DNA of 22,133 nucleotides from Funneliformis mosseae. Its lineage: Eukaryota; Glomeromycota; Glomeromycetes; Glomerales; Glomeraceae. This document shows positions 1 to 10,432 of this stretch, piece after piece. Below the pieces are notes generated by a model that was given only the letters and a program-made list of their open reading frames with translations, did no database searches and had not been told where the DNA came from. Made by a program: the position numbers and the translations under genes. The stretch spans positions 1 to 22,133 of the forward strand of contig CAJVPP010001173.1 in the NCBI GenBank assembly GCA_910592005.1. The letters run 5' to 3'. Position 1 is the stretch's first letter; each line of letters begins with the position of its first letter.

Positions 1-183
1 GAAAAAGGAGCTTAGAGATAAAGGGTAAGCATATTACAGAAGTAATTGTTGTGTCTCAAATTTTTTAATTGTGATGGCTAACATGTAATCAGATCATCAG
101 GTAATCAGAAAAAATTTTGGACTTGTTTAAGGTGGATTTAGTGGTTAAAGGAAGCAGTGATTTTAAGATATCTCTATTGATGA

Positions 184-930
184 TTAGGTGAAATGTTGTA
201 GTTTAGAGTATAATATATTAGATGCTAAATCATTAAATTTAAATGCTAGTTTATTAGAAAGTGTACTATTAGGAATGTATTTGTTGAATTTGAGTTTGTG
301 TTTGATGAAAGTACGAATGCGAAAGAACAGAATAAGGCATTCTTTTTGTGAAAAAATAATAAGTTGAGATTGATACTCAAGCTGAGAAATATGAACTTGG
401 TTGTAGAGATATTTAAATTGTTTGTCTGTGATAGGCTTGGTGTTGAGTTTTAAAATAAAATCAGTGATCTCATTTTCTAATTGTTGTTTGACAAACTTTT
501 TGTTATATAGAGCTGAAATCCAGATGCTTAGATATCTGATTGATTCATTAGGTTTTTTAGTTAATATAGTAACTGGATTATTTAAATAGGTACTGTAAAA
601 TGAGATATCATTTGTTGTTGCTTCAGAAGTTACTATAAAAGGATTTTCTAAATTAACTTGCATTAAATTAAGGTTAAAAAAGGACTGCATTATATCAAAA
701 ATATTTTTTAGTTTAATGCGACTATCAGTGATCTATATTATGTTATCCATATATGTCAAATTAGAAATAAAAGTTGTAATAGATTTTGTTTTCATATTAT
801 TAATGTTAGGAGACCATAATATATCTAAAGTGTAACTTAGGTTAGAATTTTACATATGAGAGAGAAAAGGATCATAATAGATAATTCATAAAAGTGAAGG
901 GATGATCTTATCTTGATCATTTTCTTGTAA
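184..930 (-). pseudogene. Decayed LINE-type reverse transcriptase fragment
   Basis: Read on the minus strand from 930 down to 184, one continuous frame resembles the palm/thumb part of non-LTR retrotransposon reverse transcriptases common in Rhizophagus. In order it shows DQDKIIPSLL (family form close to DQGE-ISPLLW), IIYYDPFLSH (YDPLL block), TYMDN where the catalytic F/Y-x-D-D should be, and then a 168-codon open stretch (690-184) with PNESIRYLSIW, LTKKP and KQFKYLYNQVHISQLEY, which match the region after the catalytic site. The frame is broken by in-frame stops at 888-886, 852-850 and 735-733, and the second catalytic Asp is Asn, so it cannot be active. There is no 5' part (endonuclease, start), and similarity fades below 184 and above 930. 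The family assignment is from recognition of conserved blocks; the stops and changed motif are seen directly. Confidence 0.72.
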
Positions 931-3400
931 TTATTAGATAATAAGTTATTTTAAAAAATTTAAAAATTGAAAAATTAATATATATTAATAATTATTAATT
1001 TTTAAAATTTAAAAATACTATCATTAGATAGATCTTAATATAATAAATTTAATAAACTTTATTTCATCTTTTTATAATCACTAGATATTAAAATATTATA
1101 ATTTTTCTATAATATTTTATAGTTAATTTATTTATATCTACGCTTTAAAAGATAATTAAACTTAAAATATTTATATATTATATTCAAATCAATAAATAAA
1201 TAAATCCATTACTTTAGTCTATATAAAGTTTATTTATTTAGTATTTAAAATAAAACAGTAAGAAAATAAATTAATTATGTTGTTGATGAAAAAGAAATTA
1301 TAGGTAAAGAATTAATAATATACTTAGTATAATTTTTAATAGAATAAGAAATTAAATAAAGGTGAAAAGCATTTAAAATTACTTATAATTATATTAGAAG
1401 ATAAAATAAAATAATATAACAATTTAATTTTATTTATATTTAACAATTTTTGATTGTTATAAAAGTATTAAATTAAATTTTATAGTTTTAAAACATAATT
1501 TTAAACTGATTAAAAATACTATAAAAATATAAGAATAGATTGTTAAAATTATATGATAAGGTCTAATCTAATAGAATTAAATAAAACTTAATATTATAAA
1601 AGTGAAAAAGATTTTCAATACTTAAATATTAAAGCTATTTTGAAAATTGCTAAATATATAAAGATATTAATATTTTCTTTTTTAAGTATTAATTTGATAT
1701 AGTTAAAATTCAAAAAATTATTAATAGATCTTTTACTAAATTTAATTTATTGAAAATTAAAAGAGTAAATATTTTTGAAATTAAAATAATCTATATTAGT
1801 CTTAATATAGTCTCATTTAAATTATAAAAGATAAGAATATTTTATAATAATATTTGTCTATTTATGAAAAATAAATATAAAAATATTATTAGTTTAAAGT
1901 TAATATATAATAAAAATATATTATAAATATATAAATCAAAATAATATCAATTCTTTTTATATTCTTATCAAAAAAACTAATTAAAAAAAAAATTGTTTAT
2001 TAAAAATAATTGCTAATTAGAATAAAGTATTATTTTCTTTTTAATCATTTTTTATTTAAAGGTTTGACAATATTTAATAAGTCTTTTAAAAATTTTTAAG
2101 AAAAAATAAGTTTGATTAGAACTAGAAAAAGTTTTATTATTTATGCAATAAGTAAAGCTTATAATAAATTTTCTAAAATTAAAAAAAAAAGACAAAAGAA
2201 TTTTAATCTAAATTATAATAAATATAAAAAAATAAATATGCATCTATTTTATCCTTTATTGAAGAATTATTATAGTATTTAAAAAAAGATTTTATTAGTG
2301 AATTAATTATTATAACAATTACTAAAAATTGAAATCTTTTATAGTAATTAAAATAAAGAAAAAATATTTTATTAAGATATTTTCTAATTTTTTATAATGT
2401 AAATTTATAATAATAAGGGTTAAAAAAATTGATAAAAAACTAGATATTATATTGAAAATAAATTAAAAAAATTATGATAATTTTGATAATTTATTAATAA
2501 TGATACTAAGTATACATAAAATTTTTTTGTTAAAAAGATTTATTTAATACTTAATTATAAATATAGTTATATTTAAAAGCTCTTAGTATTTATTATATTA
2601 AACTTATTATCTCTAATTTAAAGATAAAGATTTTATCAAAGTTGCTGAATTAGATTTTAAAAAATAAAAAATTTATGGTAAATCTATTAGATTATAAATA
2701 GTAGATACAACTTTAATTTTAAGTTTTATAATTACTATAATTTATATTATTAAAATAATTAAAAAAATAAATAAATCAGTATAACATTGTATTTTAATAT
2801 TTATTATTTTTTTTTCTTTTTAATAAATTTCATCAATAATTTTTTTTTCTTAGATAAGTTTTTAATATTTAAGTATCATTTATTTAAAAATATAAAAAGC
2901 AATTTTTTTACTTTATTTTCTTTTCAAAATAATTTGAATTATGTTATAACTTTTATAATATATCTGATATAAAAGAATTTTATATTAATTATTTTTATAT
3001 AAAGATAATTTTATATATTACTTGAGATAACAAATAAAATATTATAAAACTATTAATTATAATTATATTATTTGAAAAATAGGAACTATATTAAGTCTAA
3101 AATAATCTTGACTAAAAAAATTTACACTGATATTTATTTTATCTAGAATTTTATATAATTACAAAAGCCAATCAGCATTGACTCAATTATTAAGCAGAAA
3201 GATATTAGGATTTTTTTCAATGTATATAGTTTTACACTTTATTCTAGACTAATAAATGACTAAATTTTGATCTCTAAAATTTTTGATAATACTAATGTTC
3301 ATTTTTTTTTGATTTTATTACAATATACCTTATTTAATAATTTTTATATTATTTATTAAAGTTAAAATATAATAAATTATAATTAATTATTACTTATAAA

Positions 3401-3428
3401 AACTAATTACAATTAATTGTAATTAGTT
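3401..3428. repeat. Perfect 28-bp palindrome
   Basis: The sequence from AACTAATTAC at 3401 to GTAATTAGTT at 3428 equals its own reverse complement over all 28 bases, centred between 3414 and 3415 with no spacer. It lies in the A/T-rich tract with no neighbouring gene. It may be a chance product of A/T-rich DNA or the remains of a hairpin-ended element. Confidence 0.8.
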
Positions 3429-4851
3429 ATAATTAATTACTATTCTATTTTTATTAGTTATAAAAAAAGTCTAATTATTTATTTATTATAATAAAATTAT
3501 TATAATAAATTTTATAAAATAATTTTAAAAAAAATTGAACTTTATAGAATAATTAAGTTATAATCTAATTTTAAAATCTAATAAATTTCAAAAAATAAAG
3601 ATTAAAATTTTTAAGTATATTATTTATTTTTAATTATTAAAAAATAAAAGGTAAATAAAAATTTATATAAAAACTTATAAAATTATTAAAATTTTAATAC
3701 TAATTAAAATTATTTAATATTATTATTATTAATAATATAGATAATTAATTAAACTATAATATAGTCAACTTTTTCTAAATGAACCTTCAATAAATATATA
3801 TACTATACTTCAATACGAATTAACGAATTATTAATTAAATTGTATTTTAACAGATATAATTATTTTACTAATAATTTATAATAAATATCGAATTGATGTA
3901 ATTAATTTTAATATTATCAAAATTAATTAATATCAAAGTATAATATATATTATATATTTTCTCATTAAATGTATACACTTATTTAATCTTAAATATATAA
4001 AAATCATATAGAAATTTTTTCTTTAAATGTATACTTTTTTTAATTGCATATTTTTTAAAATTTTATTATAAGACCTAAGAGAATGCATTTTGAGAGAGTC
4101 AACTTTATTTATTAATTTAAATTAGTTACAATTAATTTTTTATTATAATTAATAATATTGTATTTTTAAATATAAAAATTATCAATAAGTAAAAAGTTTT
4201 AAAATTATATATAAAATTACAAAATATTTATTTACTTCAATTATATTAATTAGTAAATAATATTTTTTATTAATATTTTATATCTTACTTTATTTTATTA
4301 ATATTATAATAATTATAATAAATGTTAAAACTAATATATTTAATAAATTAAAATTAATTTAAATTATGTTTATATAAATATTATTATAAAAATAATAAAA
4401 AATAATAAAAAAATTAATAATATAAAGTTATGACTCAATAAATATATTAGTAAATTTATTTATATAAGATAATATTAAATTATTAAATTCAAATTAAAAT
4501 AAATAATATAATATTAAATTTTAATTAAAATAACATTTATAATAATAATTAAAAATTTAATATTATTTCTTATACAATATTATATTTATATTTATTAATT
4601 AATATTTTATAAATTGAATAATATAAATTAAATTATAATTATTAATTTATTACTGATTTTTATTAGTAATATACTTTTTAAATCAAATTATAATCAGATT
4701 TTATTAATACTTAAAAATATTTATTAATATTATTTATTTATTTTAAATAATTTTTATTTTAATATTTAATTTTTAAAAAAATAATGAAAATAAATTTCTT
4801 TAGTTATAAAACTAATTTTTTTACCTTTTTTTTTTTTTATTAATTACAGTT

Positions 4852-4909
4852 AGTCAAATCTTTGATTAGCTGATCATTTAACTGATTGATTATAACTAAC
4901 TATTTGACT
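4852..4909. repeat. Short inverted repeat at the edge of the A/T-rich tract
   Basis: AGTCAAAT at 4852-4859 is matched by ATTTGACT at 4902-4909, enclosing about 42 bp that itself contains GATTAGCTGATC-like partial symmetry. It sits where base composition begins to shift towards the gene island. It may be a small MITE remnant or chance; no target-site duplication is obvious. Confidence 0.35.
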
Positions 4910-5029
4910 CTAATTTTTTAAAATATTAGAAATGCATATCCTGCATATATCAATGCCGTTTTTTTTCGAAATGTTTAGGAAATAACGTGTTAGTAGAATC
5001 GCGCTAACAAATCCAAGACTGTTATTTAT

Positions 5030-5067
<38 letters not shown>

Positions 5068-5332
5068 TTAAAAATCGCTAAACTATATATGGGACATTTG
5101 AAAAAAAGAGCTTACGAAAATTAAATAGCCAATCACATTTATGTATTAATTTACTGCACAAAAAATTACTGGTAAAAATACATATGCTTAAAATTTTTTT
5201 ATGATCTCAAGCCACCAAAAATAGTATATTACTTGTTAAACGAATTACAAAAAAAAAATTATTGAACTTTATCTTTTTTTTAATACTTTTCAAACTATTA
5301 TTTGAGTAATTTAACCTTTATCAATATCAAAC
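4910..5332 (+). promoter_or_regulatory. Upstream region of the eIF4B-like gene
   Basis: About 420 bp between the A/T-rich tract and the start codon at 5333. It is clearly richer in G and C than the DNA before it and holds a 33-base adenine run at 5033-5065. There is no convincing TATA box or known factor site that I would name. It presumably carries the promoter and 5' UTR of the downstream gene. Confidence 0.4.
5033..5065. repeat. Homopolymer A run (33 bases)
   Basis: An uninterrupted run of 33 adenines about 270 bp upstream of the eIF4B-like start codon. It could be a nucleosome-excluding promoter poly(dA:dT) tract or the poly(A) end of a retroposed sequence. Length is likely unreliable in assemblies and variable between nuclei. 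Confidence 0.9.
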
Positions 5333-7248
5333 ATGGGTGAGTTCTGCATTTTAATTCCCCATTCTGTCGAGTCTGTTTTAGATTTCTAATTTTAACGTAT
5401 TTATCTTTCACGCGGGTTTTCTCTAGGATCGAAAAAGAAAGTTACTAAAATGTCACTGACAGATTTTTTGGCAGATCAGTGTATATATAGCGTAGAATTT
5501 TGTTGCTTTCGTTAATTTGTATTGAGATTAAACTATTGTAAATATGAACAAACCATTCTTTTGACAAAATAGCAACCGGTTCTTGGGCGGATGAAATGGA
5601 AGATTTACCTTCTGCGCGTGAGTTTCTCATATAATGCGTGTTGATATATTTTACAATTTCGCATACATCTAAACAGTTAGCATTCGCTTTATCTAGCTGC
5701 CGCGGCGTTTTCAGGTACTGTTAAACCTTAATTGTTATCCTTTTATCATTTTAAATTTCAGTTATTACATAAAAATGAAGCAAAGTATTAGAAATTTTTT
5801 AAAGTCGAAATGCCATATTATAGATCACGAGAAAGGTGGTTTCGGAGATAGGAGATCGGGCTTTTCAGAAAGAAGAACTTATTCAAGAGGTAACTTTCAT
5901 TCTCTGAAACAAAATCAAGCTTTAAAATCGTAAATAAAAAAAAATCTATATTTATATAATTACAGATTCACGTTATGAATCTCGTGATTCGCCACGCGAT
6001 TCTAAGTTTCCATCTCGACATGCTCAACCACTTCCTACATCCCCACCTTATACAGTCCATCTTGGTAATTTACCTTATGACTTAACTTTAACTGAAGATG
6101 ATGTAAAAAAATTTTTTTGTGAATCAAAGGTAAGTATTAAATTTATACGAAAGTTATATATGAATCGGAGAAATAAATAACTTAGATATTTTATAAATTA
6201 GATCAACACTGTTAGGATTCTACGTGACAAAGATGATAAACCGAAAGGTTTTGGATATGTTGAATTTGAGGATCTAGAATCATTGACCAAAGCACTGCAA
6301 TTGAGTGGAGAGGTATAGGATGTGTTTTTTAATTTTGCTGCTTTATGTAAAATCTGTTATTACCTTTTCATTCATTGATTCTTTTTTTAAAAAAAATAAA
6401 TACTAAGCATTTAAAAAAATTTTTTTTTTTTACTATTCCTGATATTTGTTATAGAATTTGGGAAAAAGGCCGGTTAGAATTAGTGTAGCTGAACGTAAGT
6501 TATAGTTTTTTTTTTTTTTTAAAAAAAAAAAACAAATCTTTTTTAATGAATTAGCTATAAATGTTTTTTAAAATAATTAGCACGTGAGCGCGAAGATCGT
6601 ACCGCTGGTGAATGGCGGCGGATAATGCCAAGAGAATCACCGGCCTCTTCACCAAGAAGTGATCGTTTTGGTAGCAGTGATAAATTTGGTAGTAGGGATG
6701 ACAATAAATGGGGTGACCGTGGTGGCGGTTTTCGTGATCGAGGTGAACGATCCGATCGTGGTGAACGTGATCGAAGTGATCATCGATCGGATCGCAGTAT
6801 TGAACGAAATGACCGAGGTAAAGGAGATACAGAGTGGAGAGGCGGAGCTTTCAGTAATAGACCAAGTGGTTTTCGTGAGCGTCGATCCGAGGAAAGGTTT
6901 AATTCAGTGCGAAAGCATGACATACGTCCGTTACCTGAACCGAAAGCCGAAAATACCGATACGGTGGCTACTGATGTTGCTACATCTCCTCCACCCATGC
7001 GCAAAAAGCTTGAACTTAAGCCACGGGGTTCTGCTACTGTTGTTCCAAATGAAGCCGTTTCTCCACCAAGATCATCCAAGCCAAATCCATTTGGTGATGC
7101 TAAACCAATAGATTCGGATGAAGCACTTCGAAGAGTGGAAGAACGAAGAAAACAAAAAGAAAAGGAACAAAAAGAAAAAGAAGAGACGGAAAAAGCAGAA
7201 TCTAAAAACGGTAATGATGATGTAGCGACAGAAAATGGTGATGCTTAA
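5333..7248 (+). CDS. TIF3: Translation initiation factor eIF4B/Tif3-like RNA-binding protein
   Basis: Nine exons: 5333-5336, 5427-5480, 5573-5617, 5697-5714, 5824-5889, 5966-6129, 6202-6312, 6455-6494, 6581-7248; 389 aa. eIF4B stimulates eIF4A helicase and 43S recruitment in the cytoplasm. The N-terminus carries the fungal eIF4B signature (SLTDFLADQ then TGSWADEMEDLPSA, about residues 11-36), which is split over exons 2-3 and fixes this start. One RRM spans about residues 92-167, with RNP2 VHLGNL (93-98) and RNP1 KGFGYVEF (132-139). A long Arg/Asp/Gly/Ser-rich region follows (DRGERSDRGERDRSDHRSD), then NPFGDAKPIDSDEALRRVEE and a charged Lys/Glu C-terminus that probably forms a helix or coiled coil. 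Exon 1 is only ATGG and exon 4 only 18 nt, so automatic callers may start inside exon 9 at 6625. All introns are GT-AG and phases agree. The RRM and last exon are certain; the small 5' exons are a well-supported inference. Confidence 0.88.
6506..6532. repeat. T15-A12 tract inside an intron of the eIF4B-like gene
   Basis: Fifteen thymines are followed directly by twelve adenines within the intron between exons 8 and 9, just after the donor site at 6495. The transcript could fold into a U-A hairpin, and the tract is prone to slippage. A similar mixed A/T run lies in the previous intron at about 6413-6431. Confidence 0.85.
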
Positions 7249-8075
7249 AATATTAATCAATAAGGTAAAACAAAAAAGAAAATATATAAATATATATATA
7301 ATATTTTACATCAATATACGATTAACCAAAAAAAACCAAAAAAAAAAAAACATCATAATATTTAACCAACCTGAAACACAATACATTTTGTATTTTGTAT
7401 TTTTTTTTTTTTTTTCTTTTCCTCTTTGCTATATATATGTAATTCATTTTAACGATATGAGCCAATTTTCTTGTAGTAATAGAGCTAGTAATTTCAAAAA
7501 AACAAACATCAGGAAAAATATACCACCCAAATTCCTTAATTATGGCAATAAAGAAAAATTATTATTTTGCCGATTGGATTATTGTAAATTTGAACATTAT
7601 AGAAAATTAATTATTTAAGTTAATGGATTCATAATTTTTTAGGATATATATTATTTTTATTATTAGTTTTATTTAATAATTAAAATTTTTTTTTTTGTTT
7701 AAAAATAAAAATAGTTTTTTTAAAATTAAGTTAAGCAATAAAAAGTTTATAATAAACTAATAGGATAAAGTATATATATAAATAAAATTTGTTAAATTTA
7801 AATGTCGGATTAAGTAAAAGTAAAATGTGCATTATATTGATATATATATATATATTAAATATAATTGACGATCCAAATGATCCGAATATCTTTTCAAAAC
7901 TCCGAAATTATATAAGATCCAAACACAGCATCCTATGAGGGAAAAATCATTATTTACCAACTTTTAAACTTCGAAAGAACTTGACTTTCTCAACCAAATC
8001 GTCACATCAACAATATATGCCAACAAATAATTTGGGTTAATTTCATTACGCCCTACATTGCCAATAAAATATATA
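7249..8075. other. Intergenic: eIF4B-like 3' UTR and SPRY gene promoter
   Basis: Begins with A-rich and T-rich runs (T run near 7400-7416) and TA repeats near 7270-7300, 7772-7783 and 7838-7854, consistent with 3' UTR and spacer. From about 7865 composition becomes more balanced (GATCCAAATGATCCGAA, ACTCCGAAATTATATAAG), suggesting the promoter and 5' UTR of the next gene. An open stretch at 7235-7618 is low-complexity and overlaps the 3' UTR; I do not regard it as coding. Confidence 0.5.
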
Positions 8076-9560
8076 ATGACGTTGTCCTGGAGACGTACTG
8101 ATACCAGTACAAAACACAGCAAACATCTTTTTGTACTGTCAATAGTTTTATTTTCTTTACAACCTTTAGTTATTGCGGAAGAAAGTTCTAAACTGCGGGC
8201 CGAGACTGCAAGCCCAAACGCAGTTGCTACATTTGTGATTTTTGGTTCTTTATTTGCACTTGGCGTAATTGTCCTTTGCACATGTATTAATAGACGATTG
8301 AAAGTTGATAAAAATAGGATCCCTGATGTTTATGATCCGGAAATTGCTCGGGCAGAAGCAAGTTTAGTTGAGACTTTAAACGAAGCAGCTCGACAAAATT
8401 ATGAGCGTGCACGATGTGAGTTATAATCGGAAAACTTTTTTTTATTATATATTATATTTTATTATTATTTAGAACTTATCTAATTAAAATTTTCATATAG
8501 TATTTCAAGATGCATATCCACCCGATAGTATTCCTACAGATATCACACTTTCCCAATTTCTTTCAATTCAGGAGAAAGGTGTGTCAGCATGGGAATTTGA
8601 ACCGGACCTTCAGCATACTAGCTGTTTTGTAGAATGTCGTACTGAAATCGCATTTTATGATGGTGAATGTTGCGTTCAGACAAACCTCCCGTTACCAAAA
8701 CAACAAGAAGTATATTATTGGGAAGCTAAAATGTACGACAAACCACAGAATACAACTGTAACTGTGGGTTTAGCAACCAAACCTTATCCTTTATTTCGCT
8801 TACCAGGTAAAGAAAGAATTTTAATCGATTAGAAATTTTTAGTATTCTCAAATTTTATTTATTTTTATATATATATCAATTCCACTTTAAAAACTTTATT
8901 TTTATTTTTTAAGGGTGGAACCGTCAATCAGTTGCTTATTTTTCGGATAGTGGTTTTAAATACTATAATTCACCATTTAATGGTAAAACGTATGGTCCAC
9001 AATTTCAACAAGGTGATGTTGTTGGTGTTGGTTATCGACCAAGAACTGGTACGGTTTTCTTTACACGTAATGGGAAAAAGTTAGACGATGCATTTACAGG
9101 AATGAAGATGAATCTTTTCCCCACAGTTGGAGCAAATGGACCTTGTTGTGTTCATGTGAATTTTGGTCAACTAGGATTCGTTTTTATTGAAGCAAATGTA
9201 AAAAAATGGGGGCTTGCACCGACAATGGGAACATTAGCACCTCCTCCAGCATACGGATCAGAACGAGGTTCGATTTTGTTGGAATCTAGTTCTAGGGGAC
9301 GTCCTTCAGAGGATATTTCTCGTTTACAATATAATGTGAATAGTGGAATTATGACAGGTGTTCCTCCTGAAGCTGGTTTGGACATTTCTTTGTCGGACAT
9401 CACAGTTCCACCACCTTCTTATTCTTCAGTGGATCGTTATTATGAGCGTCAATCTTTTATGTCCGAAAGTTCTGAAACGTATCTGTTAGCTGGGGAACAA
9501 AGTGATTCTAGAAGAAATAGTTATGAAAGTACTTCTAGGGATCAACAAAGACGCGACTAG
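8076..9560 (+). CDS. SSH4: Membrane SPRY protein, Ssh4/Ear1-like Rsp5 adaptor
   Basis: Three exons: 8076-8415, 8501-8806, 8914-9560; 430 aa. Known family members are endosomal/vacuolar membrane adaptors that recruit the Nedd4-type E3 ligase Rsp5 through PPxY motifs so that membrane cargo is ubiquitinated and sorted for degradation. Seen here: a hydrophobic segment at residues 18-34 (signal-like), a transmembrane helix at 49-71 followed by basic NRRLK, then the family block SIPTDITLSQFLSIQEKG (123-140), SAWEFEPD, and a SPRY domain to about residue 305 (VTVGLATKPYP, FRLPGWNRQS, FFTRNGKKL, VHVNFGQLGFVF). Two PPxY motifs lie in the disordered tail, PPAY at 326-329 and PPSY at 382-385. ATG 8076 was chosen because the frame further upstream is opened only by TTG. 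Phases agree across both introns. Ssh4 and Ear1 are duplicates in yeast; which one this matches cannot be decided. Confidence 0.9.
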
Positions 9561-10432
9561 TCTATTAATTAATTGTAAAATTAAAGAGTTCATCGATTGG
9601 AGATTGATATTTATTTTATTATACGCCAAAAACAAAATTGTATTAGATTCTTATAAGTATTTCCCCTTTTTTTTCCTTTATATTTTTTTATATTTTTTTG
9701 TTTTTTTATTTTTGATTTTACGAACGATTTATTCATTTCACGGGTTAAAACAGTTCAGATTCGACTTTGGTATTCACACACATCAATTTTTGATCATTCA
9801 CAATTCTCGGGTGGCTTTGTGTTTTGAGAAAGAATTACCCATTTTTCATTTGTATACTGTAAATGTATATATATATATAAAAAAAAAAAAAAAAAAAATT
9901 CATTCATTCTTTATCAGTTTTTGGATCATAAGTATTTGATTTATTTTAGGTTATTCGGTAAAAGAAAGAAAAGAAAAAAGAAAAAAAAAAAAATACACGA
10001 TATTCAATGATAAATAGAACTATTTAGATTAATGATTGACTTATAAAGTATACAATATGAATTAAAGGTAAGTAAATATCTGTTTACAGGGTTTAGAAAT
10101 AACAGATAAAATAATGAAAAAAAAAAAAAAAAAGAATAGTGATAATCAGAAGTTTAAAAAAAAAAACATTTCTTTTTGTACAATATATATATATATTTTT
10201 TTTTGTTGGACACTTTAATGTAAAATTTTCCTGTACAATGGAGAAAGTTATTATTTTATCAATTAAACAATTAGCATTTATTTAATCAGCATTAACGTAC
10301 GTATTATTGTAAAATAAATATACTTTCAAGAATCAATGTCAAGTTTATTATGTTTGGTTATTGTTTCGTTTTCATCGAAATTATGAAATTTATCACGTGA
10401 AAATAATCATAAATTATTATTACGAAGCAATG
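9561..10432. other. Convergent 3' region between the SPRY gene and BRCA2
   Basis: About 870 bp between the stop codons of two convergent genes. It is rich in A runs (near 9880-9897, 9981-9993, 10117-10133) and T runs (9665-9720), as expected for overlapping 3' UTRs and polyadenylation regions. I see no further gene. The open stretch at 9502-9939 is an out-of-frame shadow that becomes low-complexity. Confidence 0.5.

Larger units (their letters stand above)
931..4909. other. Gene-poor, extremely A/T-rich tract
   Basis: Nearly 4 kb with very few G or C bases. Stops occur in every frame every few tens of bases, and the longest open frame (2787-2972) is low-complexity Phe/Ile/Asn/Tyr and begins at TTG. 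I see no splice-consistent gene, tRNA or rRNA. Parts of 1300-2750 have an A-rich plus strand with short lysine/asparagine-rich stretches that could be the remains of a mobile-element gene, but no motif can be named. The tract probably consists of old transposon DNA eroded by C-to-T change, judged from its position next to the broken reverse transcriptase; this is inference. Confidence 0.6.

Noticed and set aside
2787..2972. Open frame of 61 codons, plus strand
   Set aside because: Low-complexity Phe/Ile/Asn/Tyr from A/T-rich DNA, TTG start, no family resemblance.
5445..5630. Open frame on the minus strand
   Set aside because: Antisense to exons 2 and 3 of the eIF4B-like gene, whose plus-strand motif is clear.
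7235..7618. Open frame following the eIF4B-like stop codon
   Set aside because: Lies in the 3' UTR, begins inside the last exon out of frame, and contains homopolymer-coded residues without recognisable motifs.
7964..8281. Minus-strand open frame of 105 codons
   Set aside because: Antisense to exon 1 of the SPRY gene.
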